A stretch of 33,796 bases of DNA. It comes from Rhodocyclaceae bacterium. GTDB taxonomy: Bacteria > Pseudomonadota > Gammaproteobacteria > Burkholderiales > UBA3065. A model generated the notes under the pieces. That model saw nothing but the letters and a program-made list of their open reading frames with translations. It was not told the origin of the DNA and did not search any database. The translations under genes were made by a program, and so were the position numbers. The stretch lies in assembly GCA_018882975.1 (NCBI GenBank), contig VEQZ01000013.1:1-33796 (forward strand). Direction: 5' to 3'. Below, piece by piece: positions 15,434 through 24,573 of this stretch. Within the stretch, counting starts at the first letter, position 1, and every line of letters starts with the position of its first letter.

Positions 15434-17152
15434 TCACTTGCTGGTGAGGATCCACACGCCGTCCCAAGTCGCCGGTGGGCGGCGGGTGAGCATCTCGCAG
15501 CGCCTCTTCATCACCTTGGACGGCGAATCGGCCGGGCACAGGCGCTCGCACTCGGCAAAGTGCTGTTGCGCCTGCGGCCAGTCGCCCGCCAGATAGGCGT
15601 CGAGCCCGGCGGCGTAGGCGGCGAGCAGGTCCTCGTCGAACGGCAGCGGGTCACCGGCCATGCCCAGCAGCTCGTATACCGACGACGGTTCCGACTTGCC
15701 CTTGACCGCGATGCGGTCGATGCCGCGCACGCGGATGGCATCGCCGGCCATGTCGCGCGTGTTCTGGTCGATCAGGATGTGCGTGCCGTAGACCTTGTTG
15801 GAGCCCTCCAGCCGGCTGCCGAGGTTCACCGTGTCGCCCATCACGGTGAAGCTGCGCGAGGCGCTGCCCCCCACGCTACCGACGATCGCTTCGCCGCTGG
15901 CCATGCCCACCCGCATGTCGATCAGCGGCAGGCCCTGGCGCAGGCCGATCAGGTCGGGCATGCGCCGGCGAAAGTCCTCGAGCAGGTGGAATTGCGTCAG
16001 CGCCGCGGCACAGGCCAGAGCGGCCTGCTCGGTGGGCGGCGCGAACGGCACCGTCCAGAACGCCATCACCGAGTCGCCGATGTACTTGTCGATGATGCCA
16101 TTGCGCTCGCGGATCGGCGCCGACATGGTGTCGAAGTAGTCGTTGATCAGCGTCACCAGCCCGCCCGGGCTCAGGCGTTCGGCCAGCGAGGTGAACGCCA
16201 CCAGATCGGAGAAATACACCGTCACGATCTGCTTCTCGCCGCCACTGGCCTGATCGGCGCGGCCTTCGATCAGGCTGTTGACGATGCGCGGGTCGACATA
16301 CTGGCCAAAGGTCTGCTTGATGCGTTCCTTGTCGCGCAGCTCGCCCACCATCTGGTTGAAGGCGATGGAGACATCCCCGATCTCGTCGCGGCTGGTCACC
16401 TGCAGCTCGCCGTCCAGATCGCCGCGTTGCACCGCGCGCGCGGCCTCGCGCAGGCGCCCGATGGGGCGTGTCAGGCCGCGTGACACCACCCACGCCAGCA
16501 GCAGGCCGACCAGTGCGGCGATGACGATCATTGCCGCGTTGGCGCGCAGCGCGGTGGCCTGATTGCCCTCCACGATGATCGCGCCAGCGCTGACAAAGGC
16601 GCTCATCTCGCTGCTGGCAGCGGCCACCAGCTCGTTGATGTCCTGCGCGTCGGCATGCACCAGCGCCAGTTGCGCGGCTTGGTCCGCGGCACGACCGTCG
16701 GCGGTCCCGGCCGCGCTGCACAGCGCCCGCACGTCGCGCAGATAGCGCGCGTGGCTGCGCCCGATGTTTTCCAGCATCGAGCTAAGCCGCGCGAACTGCA
16801 GCTTGTTGCGCTCCAGCACGGCGAGCGCCGCGCCGCGCTTCTGCAGCGCCGTGGCGTCGTCAAGCAGGCGGCGCACCGCCCGCTCGTGCTCGCCGAACCG
16901 CGCCGCGCAGTCGCGCTCGGCCAGCGTGCCGGCGGCCGCTTCGCGCAGCGAAAGCTCGCCGCGCAGGATTTCGTCGCTCACGTCTTCCAGCGCCAGCGCC
17001 AGCGGCAGCAGGGCTTCGGAGAGCGTGGCCAGCTGCCGGTTGACCTGCGCCGTGGTGTACATCGACCAACCGGACGCCAGCGCCATCAACACCAGCAGGC
17101 CAACCGCCACACCAAAGATCTTGAACGAGATGGAACGGAGGAGATGAGCCAT
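15434..17152 (-). CDS. membrane-bound class III adenylate cyclase with HAMP domain
   Basis: A 572-residue receptor-type cyclase. A transmembrane helix at about 11–30 and a second at 205–224 flank a mainly helical periplasmic sensor region (33–204). HAMP follows (225–278), then a catalytic domain (about 305–495). The metal-binding aspartates are Asp316 ('FSDLVAFT') and Asp360 ('KYIGDSVMAFW'). Lys356 and Asp440 fit ATP rather than GTP, and Asn443/Arg447 ('NLGSRLEG') are the transition-state residues, so it should be active and make cAMP. The C-terminus (505–545) is helical and TPR-like. ATG 17152 has AGGGA upstream; the in-frame extension to 17212 reaches into the preceding terminator and was rejected. 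The signal sensed is unknown. Confidence 0.93.
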   Translation of the reverse strand: MAHLLRSISFKIFGVAVGLLVLMALASGWSMYTTAQVNRQLATLSEALLPLALALEDVSDEILRGELSLREAAAGTLAERDCAARFGEHERAVRRLLDDATALQKRGAALAVLERNKLQFARLSSMLENIGRSHARYLRDVRALCSAAGTADGRAADQAAQLALVHADAQDINELVAAASSEMSAFVSAGAIIVEGNQATALRANAAMIVIAALVGLLLAWVVSRGLTRPIGRLREAARAVQRGDLDGELQVTSRDEIGDVSIAFNQMVGELRDKERIKQTFGQYVDPRIVNSLIEGRADQASGGEKQIVTVYFSDLVAFTSLAERLSPGGLVTLINDYFDTMSAPIRERNGIIDKYIGDSVMAFWTVPFAPPTEQAALACAAALTQFHLLEDFRRRMPDLIGLRQGLPLIDMRVGMASGEAIVGSVGGSASRSFTVMGDTVNLGSRLEGSNKVYGTHILIDQNTRDMAGDAIRVRGIDRIAVKGKSEPSSVYELLGMAGDPLPFDEDLLAAYAAGLDAYLAGDWPQAQQHFAECERLCPADSPSKVMKRRCEMLTRRPPATWDGVWILTSK

Positions 17153-17210
17153 GCGAGCGATTCCCTGAAGATCGCCGGTCTGCCGACAGACGCGGCTGAT
17201 GCGCCGCGCC

Positions 17211-17239
17211 ACAAAAAAAAGCGGACCCGACCGGTCCGC
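17211..17239 (-). terminator. intrinsic terminator after the exported unknown protein gene
   Basis: On the minus strand AGCGGACC pairs exactly with GGTCCGCT around the loop GGTCG (17219–17239), followed by eight T (17218 down to 17211). It lies 54 bases after the stop of the 17293–17940 gene and ahead of the cyclase gene, so the cyclase needs its own promoter or depends on read-through. Confidence 0.9.
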
Positions 17240-17292
17240 TCATGATGCCCCAGACGCGCCGCGCGGGCTCGCCCGGCCGGCTGGATGGTGGC

Positions 17293-17940
17293 TCAGGGCC
17301 GCATCAGCACGATGCAACCTTCCTGGCGGCCTTCCGGCCCCGGGCGCAGCATGGTCACGCCCACCGTCTGGCCGCTGTGGGTGACAAAGCGGATGGGTGC
17401 GTCGCCGGCGGCTTCCATCTTGCCGATCAGGCCTAGCCCCATGTCGGCCACCTCGCGGTCGGCAATGAACATGCTCTGGTAGCGCGCCACCACCGTGGCC
17501 GGCTTGTCGTCGGCGTCGGCCGCATCCTTGAAGTCGAGGTCGACGTTGCTGCCGACGCCACAGGGGATGCGCAGCGAGTCGCCCTTGGGGATGGCGACAT
17601 TGGCCACCAGCCGCGGCGGGTAGGTGGCGCCAGAGTTCTTGCGCAGGTCGTTGGCCAGCGCCAGCACGTCGAAGTTGGCGTACTGCCCGCTGTCCACCCG
17701 CGTTGGACCGACGTTGGCGTGGATGTCGCCCGGGTTGTCCGCCTGCTGGCCAAAGCTCGCAAGCGCCGGCTTGTAGGTCCCCGGCAGGCTGACCTCGAAC
17801 ACGGCGATGTCGTAGAAATACGCCATCTCGACCTTTTCGGCCGGTTCCACGGCAAGGGCGGTGGCGGGCAGGGCAGCGAGCATCAGCGCGCGCAGGATGT
17901 TTCGCGGGATGTTCCGCAGGATGTTCTGCAGAATATTCAT
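17293..17940 (-). CDS. exported protein of unknown function
   Basis: A 215-residue protein that I do not recognise. It has an N-terminal signal-like region: a long n-region made of four N-I-[LP]-[QR] units (2–17), a hydrophobic core 'ALMLAALPATALA', and a likely cleavage near residue 30. The mature part is mixed α/β, with 'YFYDIAVFEVSLPGTYKPAL', 'PPRLVANVAIPKGDSLRIPCG' (shared around one Cys), and 'IRFVTHSGQTVGV'; a second Cys near the end ('EGCIVLM') could form a disulphide. The start is ATG 17940 with ACGGAG upstream; a longer frame to 18060 lacks a signal sequence at its N-terminus. It is divergent from the acidic small protein. A periplasmic or surface location is inferred. Confidence 0.8.
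   Translation of the reverse strand: MNILQNILRNIPRNILRALMLAALPATALAVEPAEKVEMAYFYDIAVFEVSLPGTYKPALASFGQQADNPGDIHANVGPTRVDSGQYANFDVLALANDLRKNSGATYPPRLVANVAIPKGDSLRIPCGVGSNVDLDFKDAADADDKPATVVARYQSMFIADREVADMGLGLIGKMEAAGDAPIRFVTHSGQTVGVTMLRPGPEGRQEGCIVLMRP
17891..17938 (-). repeat. four tandem 12-base repeats in the signal peptide region
   Basis: Plus-strand units CGCAGGATGTTT, CGCGGGATGTTC, CGCAGGATGTTC and TGCAGAATATTC lie end to end. On the coding (minus) strand they encode N-I-L-Q, N-I-L-R, N-I-P-R and N-I-L-R directly after the start Met. Changes in copy number would keep the reading frame. Confidence 0.85.
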
Positions 17941-18082
17941 GGCGCAGCTCCGTAAGGGTTGGCGACCGGACGCGCGAGCCCGGCTTCGGGTCGCCGGCGG
18001 GCAGCATCTTGTACCGCCGACACTGAACTCTGAGCCCACCCCGGCGGTCAAGTTCCGCACGCCCGCACGGAGACCTCAACCC

Positions 18083-18388
18083 ATGGATTACGACCTGCTC
18101 ACCCGCCCCCTCACCGCAGCCAAGATCCGTCGCCAGATGGACGCCGACGGTCTGGTCGAAGGGGTGGTGCCAATCGAACTCGACGACATCATCGACAACG
18201 ACCGCGACCGCGTCATGGAGCTGCTCTCCGAGGCGCTGGTCGATAGCAACGGGCTCGAGGACATCGAGTACGAGCTGGTCGGCAATGATGGCGACATGCT
18301 GCACATCCTGGTGCGCGGTGATGCCAGCAGTCTGGTTGAGGACGAAGACGAGGAAGAGGACGAGGACGGCGACGAGGAAGACTACTGA
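18083..18388 (+). CDS. small protein with acidic C-terminal tail
   Basis: A 101-residue protein of unknown function. Residues 1–80 look folded and mixed α/β ('[20 protein letters not shown]', '[22 protein letters not shown]', then '[19 protein letters not shown]'). The last 18 or so residues are almost all Asp/Glu. Such tails occur in chaperones, inhibitors and proteins that bind basic partners. GGAG lies nine bases before ATG 18083, supporting this start over the longer frame from 17861. Its TGA overlaps the msrA ATG (TGATG), so the two are translationally coupled, which hints at a role linked to oxidative damage repair; this is inference only. Confidence 0.8.
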   Translation: MDYDLLTRPLTAAKIRRQMDADGLVEGVVPIELDDIIDNDRDRVMELLSEALVDSNGLEDIEYELVGNDGDMLHILVRGDASSLVEDEDEEEDEDGDEEDY

Positions 18389-19029
18389 TGGGCCTCTCGC
18401 GCATGATCAGCGCGGCCGAATCGCTGCCCGGCCGCAGCACGCCGCTGCCGGTGCCGGCGCGGCATGCTGTCACCGGCAATCCGCTGCAATCGCCGTGGCC
18501 CGCCGGCCTGGAGGAGGCGGTATTCGGCATGGGTTGCTTCTGGGGCGCCGAGCGGCGCTTCTGGCAGCAGGCCGGGGTGTGGACTACGGCGGTCGGATAC
18601 GCTGGCGGCTACACGCCCAACGCCACTTACGCCGAGGTGTGCACCGGCCTGACCGGCCACACCGAAGTGGTGCGGGTGGTGTTCGACCCGGCGGTGGTGT
18701 CCTATGCCGACCTGCTGCGCGTGTTCTTTGAGGCGCACGACCCGACGCAGGGCATGCGCCAGGGCAACGACAGTGGCACGCAGTACCGTTCGGCGCTCTA
18801 TGCCACCACGCCGCGGCAGTTGGCGCAGGCACGGGCTGCAGCCGCAGCATACGGCGAGGCCTTGCGCGCTGCGGGCCACGGCGCCATCACCACCGAGATC
18901 CGCGAGGCGCCGCCGTTCTGGTACGCCGAGCCGGAGCACCAGCAGTATCTCGACAAGCACCCCAACGGCTACTGCGGACTGCGCGGCACCGGGGTGGCCT
19001 GCGCGCTGCCGCTGGCGCAGGAGGGGTGA
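18388..19029 (+). CDS. msrA: peptide methionine sulfoxide reductase MsrA
   Basis: A 213-residue reductase for the S-epimer of methionine sulfoxide in proteins, resetting oxidised methionine with electrons from thioredoxin. The catalytic motif '[11 protein letters not shown]' (about 49–59) is intact, followed by '[23 protein letters not shown]', '[10 protein letters not shown]' and '[14 protein letters not shown]'. A Cys near the C-terminus ('[12 protein letters not shown]') can serve as recycling cysteine. The N-terminal 45 residues extend ahead of the domain, as in the longer E. coli-type MsrA, and look cytosolic. Its start overlaps the stop of the acidic small protein by one base. Confidence 0.96.
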   Translation: MGLSRMISAAESLPGRSTPLPVPARHAVTGNPLQSPWPAGLEEAVFGMGCFWGAERRFWQQAGVWTTAVGYAGGYTPNATYAEVCTGLTGHTEVVRVVFDPAVVSYADLLRVFFEAHDPTQGMRQGNDSGTQYRSALYATTPRQLAQARAAAAAYGEALRAAGHGAITTEIREAPPFWYAEPEHQQYLDKHPNGYCGLRGTGVACALPLAQEG

Positions 19030-19098
19030 CCCGGGGCAGCGCGGCTGCGTCGCCTCCATCGCGTCAGCGCGGTTCGCGCCGATGACGGTCACACAAAC

Positions 19099-19126
19099 AA
19101 AAAGGCCCGGTCACCCGGGCCTTTTT
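19099..19126. terminator. bidirectional terminator between msrA and hppA
   Basis: GGCCCGG (19104–19110) pairs with CCGGGCC (19115–19121) around TCAC. It is flanked by AAAAA on the left and TTTTT on the right, so it can end transcription from msrA (plus) and from hppA (minus). Confidence 0.92.
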
Positions 19127-19153
19127 GCTGGGGGCGCCACACCCCGCGCGCAA

Positions 19154-21190
19154 TCAGCTATGGAACTTCACCACCAGCGGCACGATGAGCAGCGCCACGA
19201 TGTTGATGATCTTGATCAGCGGGTTGACAGCCGGGCCGGCGGTGTCCTTGTAGGGGTCGCCCACCGTGTCGCCGGTCACCGCGGCCTTGTGGGCGTCGGA
19301 GCCCTTGCCGCCGTGGTGGCCGTCTTCGATGTACTTCTTGGCGTTGTCCCAAGCGCCGCCACCGGTACACATGCTGATGGCGACGAACAGGCCGGTGATG
19401 ATGGTACCCATGAGCAGGCCGCCCAGCGCCATCGGGCCGAGGATCAGGCCGACCGCGATCGGCACCACCACCGGCAGCAGCGACGGCACGATCATCTCCT
19501 TGATCGCCGCGGCCGTGAGCATGTCCACCGCGCGGCCGTACTCCGGCTTGGCGGTGCCTTCCATGATGCCCTTGATCTCGCGGAACTGGCGGCGCACTTC
19601 TTCCACCACCGCGCCGGCGCAGCGACCCACCGCTTCCATGGCCATGGCGCCGAACAGGAAGGGAATCAGGCCGCCGATGAACAGCCCGATGATCACCATA
19701 TGGTTGGAGAGGTCGAACACCGTCTCTTGGCCAGCACCCTTGAGCGCATTGGTGTAGTCGGCGAACAGCACCAGCGCCGCCAGACCGGCCGAGCCGATGG
19801 CGTAGCCCTTGGTCACCGCCTTGGTGGTGTTGCCCACCGCGTCGAGCGGGTCGGTCACGTCGCGCACCGCCGACGGCAGACCGGCCATCTCGGCGATGCC
19901 GCCGGCGTTGTCGGTGATCGGGCCGTAGGCGTCGAGCGCGACAATGATGCCGGCCATGCTCAGCATGGCGGTGGCGGCGATGGCGATGCCGTACAGGCCA
20001 GCCAGCGCGAACGCCGCATAGATGGCGATGCACACGCTCAGCACCGGCCAGGCGGTGGAGCGCATCGACACCGCGATGCCGGCGATGATGTTGGTGGCAT
20101 GCCCCGTCTCGCAAGCCTTGGCGACGTGCTGCACTGGCGCGTATTCGGTCGCGGTGTAGTACTCGGTGATCACCACCATGGCGGCGGTGAGCAGGATGCC
20201 GACCAGCGAGGCGCCCCACAGATTGGCCACCGGGATGCCCGAGTCGCCCATCAGCCAGCCGGTGACGAACCAAAACGCCACCACGCTCAGCACGGCGGCC
20301 ACGATCAAGCCCTTGTAGAGGGCATTCATGATCTTGCCGCTGCCCGAATAGCTCACAAAGTAGGTGCCGATGATCGAGGCGATCACCGACACGCCGCCCA
20401 GTGCGAGCGGGTAGACCGCCGCATTGGTGCCGCCGCCGGAGAGCGTCAGCGCGCCGAGCAGCATGGTGGCGATCACCGTCACCGCGTAGGTCTCGAACAG
20501 GTCGGCGGCCATGCCGGCGCAGTCGCCGACGTTGTCGCCGACGTTGTCGGCGATCACCGCCGGGTTGCGCGGGTCGTCCTCGGGGATGCCGGCTTCGACC
20601 TTGCCGACCAGGTCGGCGCCCACATCGGCGCCCTTGGTGAAGATGCCGCCGCCCAGACGCGCGAAGATCGAGATCAGCGACGACCCAAACGCCAGACCGA
20701 CCAGCGGCTCGAGCGTTTGGTGGATGTCGCCGCCCTCGTTGCCGCTGATGAGGAAGGCGTAAAAGCCAGCCACGCCGATCAGGCCAAGGCCGATCACGAA
20801 CATGCCGGTGATGGCGCCGCCGCGGAAGGCCACGGCGAGTGCCGGGTTGATGCCTTTGCGGGCAGCTTCAGCCGTACGCACGTTGGCACGCACGTTGATG
20901 TTCATGCCGATGTAGCCGGCCGCGCCCGAAAGCACTGCGCCGATGGCAAAGCCGATGGCGGTAACCGGTTGCAGGAAGGCCCAGATGAGCACAAAGAGCA
21001 CCACGCCGACGATGGCGATGGTCCGGTACTGGCGGCCCAGATAGGCTGATGCGCCGGCCTGGATGGCGGCGGCGATCTCGCGCATGCGATCGTTGCCGGT
21101 CGGCTGCGCAATGATCCAACGGCTCGACAGCAGGCCGTAGAGGATGGCCGCTGCGCCGCAGAGCAGGGCGAGAAGGATGCCCTCGTGCAT
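19154..21190 (-). CDS. hppA: membrane-bound proton-translocating pyrophosphatase
   Basis: A 678-residue polytopic inner-membrane enzyme that couples PPi hydrolysis to ion pumping. About 16 membrane helices are expected. Substrate and Mg-binding motifs are present: '[20 protein letters not shown]', '[22 protein letters not shown]' (split here), and later Asp-rich blocks such as '[12 protein letters not shown]' and '[19 protein letters not shown]' near the C-terminus. The segment '[17 protein letters not shown]' has Lys after GNTT, where K+-dependent members have Ala, so this should be a K+-independent H+ pump. ATG 21190 has AAGGAG seven bases ahead; the in-frame extension to 21337 is not membrane-like and was rejected. 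It is divergent from the soluble pyrophosphatase gene. Confidence 0.97.
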   Translation of the reverse strand: MHEGILLALLCGAAAILYGLLSSRWIIAQPTGNDRMREIAAAIQAGASAYLGRQYRTIAIVGVVLFVLIWAFLQPVTAIGFAIGAVLSGAAGYIGMNINVRANVRTAEAARKGINPALAVAFRGGAITGMFVIGLGLIGVAGFYAFLISGNEGGDIHQTLEPLVGLAFGSSLISIFARLGGGIFTKGADVGADLVGKVEAGIPEDDPRNPAVIADNVGDNVGDCAGMAADLFETYAVTVIATMLLGALTLSGGGTNAAVYPLALGGVSVIASIIGTYFVSYSGSGKIMNALYKGLIVAAVLSVVAFWFVTGWLMGDSGIPVANLWGASLVGILLTAAMVVITEYYTATEYAPVQHVAKACETGHATNIIAGIAVSMRSTAWPVLSVCIAIYAAFALAGLYGIAIAATAMLSMAGIIVALDAYGPITDNAGGIAEMAGLPSAVRDVTDPLDAVGNTTKAVTKGYAIGSAGLAALVLFADYTNALKGAGQETVFDLSNHMVIIGLFIGGLIPFLFGAMAMEAVGRCAGAVVEEVRRQFREIKGIMEGTAKPEYGRAVDMLTAAAIKEMIVPSLLPVVVPIAVGLILGPMALGGLLMGTIITGLFVAISMCTGGGAWDNAKKYIEDGHHGGKGSDAHKAAVTGDTVGDPYKDTAGPAVNPLIKIINIVALLIVPLVVKFHS

Positions 21191-21397
21191 AGTCAACTCC
21201 TTACAGACGTGGTTCTTGGTGAGGTGGTCGGGGGGTGCTTGCGGCCGGCGGGTGCCGCCCCCGGGCACGCGTGGCGCCGGGCCGGGCTGCGCGGCCGCTG
21301 CGAAGTATCGGCCCTCTGGAGCCCGTCTAGCAAACATTCCTCGCAGTTTTTTGCGCCGGTTCGATGCTGCATGGCGGCAAAAGCATGCCCCTTGCCG

Positions 21398-21419
21398 TAA
21401 AATCGCACTGGTTAACCAG
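21398..21419 (+). promoter_or_regulatory. candidate ppa promoter box and palindrome
   Basis: TAAAAT at 21398–21403 resembles a -10 box upstream of ppa, without a clear -35. Five bases on, CTGGTTAACCAG (21408–21419) is a perfect 12-base palindrome, in or near the expected transcription start and ahead of AAAGGAGG. It could bind a dimeric regulator. The 251-base hppA–ppa gap holds no gene. Confidence 0.35.
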
Positions 21420-21441
21420 CGATCGAAAAAGGAGGCCCTGC

Positions 21442-21972
21442 GTGGCCCTGTACAACGTCACCGCGGGCCCCAAGGCCCCGGACGAGTTCAACGTCATCAT
21501 CGAGATCCCGGCCCACTCCGACCCCATCAAGTACGAGGTGGACAAGGAAACCGGCGCCCTGTTCGTCGACCGTTTCATGATGACTTCGATGCACTACCCG
21601 TGCAATTACGGCTACATCCCGGGCACCATCTCCGACGATGGCGACCCGGTCGACGTGTTGGTGGTGACCCCCTTTCCGGTGCATGCCGGCGCCGTTGTGC
21701 AGTGCCGTGCGCTGGGCCTTCTGGAGATGGAGGACGAGGCCGGCGGCGACGCCAAGCTGCTCGCTGTGCCGGTCGACAAGATCCTGCCCATCTATAAGCA
21801 CTGGCAGAAGCCCGAGGACCTGCAGCCCGAACGTTTGTTGCAGATCAAGCACTTCTTCGAGCATTACAAGGACCTCGAGGCTGGCAAGTGGGTCAAGGTG
21901 AGGGGCTGGAAGGGTCCGGACGCCGCGCGCGAGGAGATCGTCACCGGCATCGCACGCGCCGCCAAGGCCTGA
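21442..21972 (+). CDS. ppa: soluble inorganic pyrophosphatase (family I)
   Basis: A 176-residue cytosolic Mg-dependent enzyme that hydrolyses PPi to phosphate and pulls biosynthetic reactions forward. The family I signature '[11 protein letters not shown]' (about 64–74) holds the metal-binding aspartates. Other family blocks are '[20 protein letters not shown]', '[12 protein letters not shown]' and '[13 protein letters not shown]'. Length fits bacterial family I hexamers. The start is GTG 21442 with AAAGGAGG seven bases before it; the frame is open further upstream, but that part is not conserved-looking. It stands back to back with the proton-pumping pyrophosphatase. Confidence 0.97.
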   Translation: MALYNVTAGPKAPDEFNVIIEIPAHSDPIKYEVDKETGALFVDRFMMTSMHYPCNYGYIPGTISDDGDPVDVLVVTPFPVHAGAVVQCRALGLLEMEDEAGGDAKLLAVPVDKILPIYKHWQKPEDLQPERLLQIKHFFEHYKDLEAGKWVKVRGWKGPDAAREEIVTGIARAAKA

Positions 21973-22020
21973 CCCGCTGAGGGCTGCGCGCACGGCGGGC
22001 TGCGACCGCGGCCGTCGCCC

Positions 22021-22881
22021 ATGACCTGGCTGCTCTGGGCCTCGGCCTGTGCGTTTGGCATGGCCATGGCCGACGCCAGCACCAAGCGCGGCTTGGGCAT
22101 GCTCACGCCGCGGCAACTGCTGCTGGCGCGTTGCATCCTGCCGCTCGTCGTGCTGGTGCCGCTCATGGGGGCCACCTGGCCAGCCGAGGTCCCCCCGGCC
22201 ACATGGGCGTGGCTGATTCCATCGGCCATCCTCGAGGTCATCGCGGTCGGCTTTTACCTGCGCTCGATCCAAGGCGCCGACCTCTCGCAGTCGCTGCCCT
22301 ACCACGCCTTCACACCGGTGCTGGTGGCCGGCATCGGCGGGCCGATCCTCGGCGAATCGGTGAGCGGCATCGGTCTGGCCGGCATCCTGCTGGTGTTCGC
22401 CGGCGCCTGGCTGCTCAACATCGGCGAGTTCCGCGACGGCTGGCACCGCCCGCTCACCGCGCCGCTGCGCCAGCGCTCGGCGCGGTTGATGCTGCTCGCC
22501 GCCAGCATCTACGCCTTTACCGGCCTGTTCAGCCGGGCGCCGCTGGCCTACCTGCCGCCGACCTTCCTCGGCGCCTTGTACTTCTCGCTGGTCGGCGTCA
22601 CCGCCTGGCTTAGCCTCGACCCGCGCGGCCGCACCCTGCGCACGCTGCCCTGGCGCAATGTCTGGCTGTGGGCCACGGTGGGCTGGATGACGCTGATGAT
22701 CGTCACCCACTTTGTCGCGCTGGTCGGCGTCAAGACCGCCTACATGCTGGCGGTCAAGCGCACCAGCCTGCTGTGGGGCATCGTGCTCGGCGCGCTCTGG
22801 CTGGGCGAGCCCAACCTGCGACGCAACCTGTTGGCCGGCGTGGTGATGGTGGCCGGGGTGGCGCTGATCGCGGCGGCGTGA
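22021..22881 (+). CDS. DMT/EamA-type transporter
   Basis: A 286-residue integral membrane protein with nine or ten hydrophobic segments arranged in two related halves, as in the drug/metabolite transporter (EamA) superfamily. The first half ends near residue 135 ('GILLVFAGAWLLNIG') and the second near 285 ('LLAGVVMVAGVALIAAA'), each closing with the typical G-x-x-x-[IV]-x-[AG]-G pattern. The conserved 'AYMLAVKRTSLLWGIVLGAL' helix lies before the end. Substrate and direction of transport cannot be told from the sequence. No clear ribosome-binding site precedes ATG 22021, which lies 48 bases after ppa. Confidence 0.88.
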   Translation: MTWLLWASACAFGMAMADASTKRGLGMLTPRQLLLARCILPLVVLVPLMGATWPAEVPPATWAWLIPSAILEVIAVGFYLRSIQGADLSQSLPYHAFTPVLVAGIGGPILGESVSGIGLAGILLVFAGAWLLNIGEFRDGWHRPLTAPLRQRSARLMLLAASIYAFTGLFSRAPLAYLPPTFLGALYFSLVGVTAWLSLDPRGRTLRTLPWRNVWLWATVGWMTLMIVTHFVALVGVKTAYMLAVKRTSLLWGIVLGALWLGEPNLRRNLLAGVVMVAGVALIAAA

Positions 22882-22959
22882 TCGCCCGCCGCGCTATCAT
22901 TCGCGCACCATGCGCCCTGTACACGCCCCAGCCCCGCCGCCGCGGGATTTCGTCGGACG

Positions 22960-23403
22960 ATGAAATGCCCCTTTTGTGGTGAATCCGACACGCAGGTGGT
23001 GGACTCGCGCGCCAGCGACGATGGCGCCAGCATCCGCCGCCGCCGTCGGTGCGCCGCTTGCGACCGCCGCTTCAGCACGGTCGAGAGCAGCGAACTGCGG
23101 CTGCCGCAAGTGGTCAAGGGCAACGGCCAGCGCCAGGACTTTGACCGCGACAAGCTGCGCACCGCGTTTGCCCGCGCCCTGCACAAGCGGCCGGTGCCGG
23201 CGGAGCAGGTCGACGTCGCCATCGCCGGCGTGGTGCAGGACCTGCTCGCCTCGGGCGAGCGCGAAGTCCTCTCGCGCGACATCGGCGAGCGGGTGATGGC
23301 GGCGCTGCACCGGCTCGACAAGGTGGCGTATGTGCGCTTTGCCTCGGTGTACCGCAGCTTCAAGGACGTCAACGATTTCCGTCAGGTCATCGACGACCTC
23401 TGA
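22960..23403 (+). CDS. nrdR: transcriptional repressor NrdR
   Basis: A 147-residue regulator that represses ribonucleotide reductase genes in response to nucleotide pools. The N-terminal zinc ribbon has Cys3, Cys6, Cys31 and Cys34 ('CPFC' and 'CAAC') with 'RRRRRC' between. An ATP-cone domain follows (about 49–139), starting '[19 protein letters not shown]' and ending '[19 protein letters not shown]'. Length matches the family (about 150). It is the first gene before ribD, the common nrdR–rib order in proteobacteria. No NrdR box was identified in this window. Confidence 0.98.
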   Translation: MKCPFCGESDTQVVDSRASDDGASIRRRRRCAACDRRFSTVESSELRLPQVVKGNGQRQDFDRDKLRTAFARALHKRPVPAEQVDVAIAGVVQDLLASGEREVLSRDIGERVMAALHRLDKVAYVRFASVYRSFKDVNDFRQVIDDL

Positions 23404-23463
23404 CTTTTCCGCCGGCGCGTCCGGTCTGCCGCAGACAGCTTTTGCCGACACTGGAACCCTCTG

Positions 23464-24573
23464 ATGACCGAATGGACCCGCGATGATCACCGTTACATGG
23501 CGCGCGCGCTGCGCCTGGCGGCGCGCGGCCTCCACACCACCACGCCCAACCCGCGGGTCGGCTGCGTGCTGGTCAAGGCCGGCGCGGTGGTGGGCGAGGG
23601 CTGGCACGCGCGGGCCGGCGGTGACCACGCCGAGCTCGCCGCCATCGCTGCGTCCAACGTGCCGGTGCGCGGTGCCACCGCCTACATCACGCTGGAGCCC
23701 TGCCGGCATTACGGGCGCACGCCGCCCTGCACCGACGCGCTGATCGCCGCCGGCATCGCCGAGGTGGTGTATGCCATGCAGGACCCCAACCCCGAGGTGT
23801 CGGGCGCTGGTGCCGAGACCCTTGCGCAGGCCGGCATGCGCGTGCGCGCCGGACTGATGGCCGATGCCGCGGCGGCGCTCAACCCCGGCTTCATCTCGCG
23901 TATGGTGCGCGGACGGCCGTGGGTGCGGCTCAAGGTGGCCGCCACCCTCGACGGCCGCACCGCCTTGTCGAGTGGCGACAGCCGCTGGATCACTGGCAAG
24001 CCGGCGCGCACCGACGTGCACCGCCTGCGCGCCCGGTCCTGCGCGGTGATGACCGGCATCGGTACGCTGCTGGCCGACGACCCGCTGCTCACCGTGCGGC
24101 ACATCGAGACATCGCGCCAGCCGCTGCGCATCGTCGTCGACAACAACCTGGCGTTCCCGGCCAATGCCGCCACGCTCGGCGAGCCCGGCGGCGTGTTGGT
24201 GGTGACCGCCAGCAATGACGACGAGCGTATCGACGAACTCCGCGCGGTCGGTGCCAGCGTGCTGCAGCTCAACACCGCGCGCGGCCGGGTCGACCTTGCC
24301 CGGCTGCTGCAGGCGCTCGGCGAGCGCGGCATCAACGAGCTGCTGGTCGAGGCCGGTCAGAACCTCAACGGGGCCTTGCTGGCGGCTGGTCTGGTCGATG
24401 AGCTCGTCATCTATTTCAATGCGCGGGTGATGGGCGACAGTGGGCGCGGCATGTTCGCGCTGCCGGTGGCCGAGAGCATGGAGGCGGCCGCAGGCTTTGT
24501 CATCACCGACACCCGCTTGCTCGGCCCCGATCTGCGCGTCACCCTGCGCCCGCGCGAGGCGCCGCGTGTTTAG
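23464..24573 (+). CDS. ribD: bifunctional riboflavin deaminase/reductase RibD
   Basis: A 369-residue cytosolic enzyme that carries out two consecutive steps of riboflavin synthesis: deamination of the pyrimidine product of GTP cyclohydrolase II, then reduction of the ribosyl group. The N-terminal deaminase (1–145) has zinc ligands His55 and Cys80/Cys89 with the catalytic Glu57 ('HAE', 'PCRHYGRTPPC'). The reductase half (about 150–365) starts 'RPWVRLKVAATLDGRTAL' and includes 'GINELLVEAGQNLNGALL'. The end overlaps the ribE start by eight bases. Confidence 0.97.
   Translation: MTEWTRDDHRYMARALRLAARGLHTTTPNPRVGCVLVKAGAVVGEGWHARAGGDHAELAAIAASNVPVRGATAYITLEPCRHYGRTPPCTDALIAAGIAEVVYAMQDPNPEVSGAGAETLAQAGMRVRAGLMADAAAALNPGFISRMVRGRPWVRLKVAATLDGRTALSSGDSRWITGKPARTDVHRLRARSCAVMTGIGTLLADDPLLTVRHIETSRQPLRIVVDNNLAFPANAATLGEPGGVLVVTASNDDERIDELRAVGASVLQLNTARGRVDLARLLQALGERGINELLVEAGQNLNGALLAAGLVDELVIYFNARVMGDSGRGMFALPVAESMEAAAGFVITDTRLLGPDLRVTLRPREAPRV

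Noticed and set aside
18704-21049. 781-codon open frame on the plus strand
   Set aside because: It is the antisense of hppA and crosses the bidirectional terminator; its protein is a His/Asp/Gly-rich low-information sequence.
22882-23463. Possible FMN riboswitch upstream of nrdR or ribD
   Set aside because: The short gaps before nrdR and ribD contain none of the conserved RFN blocks.
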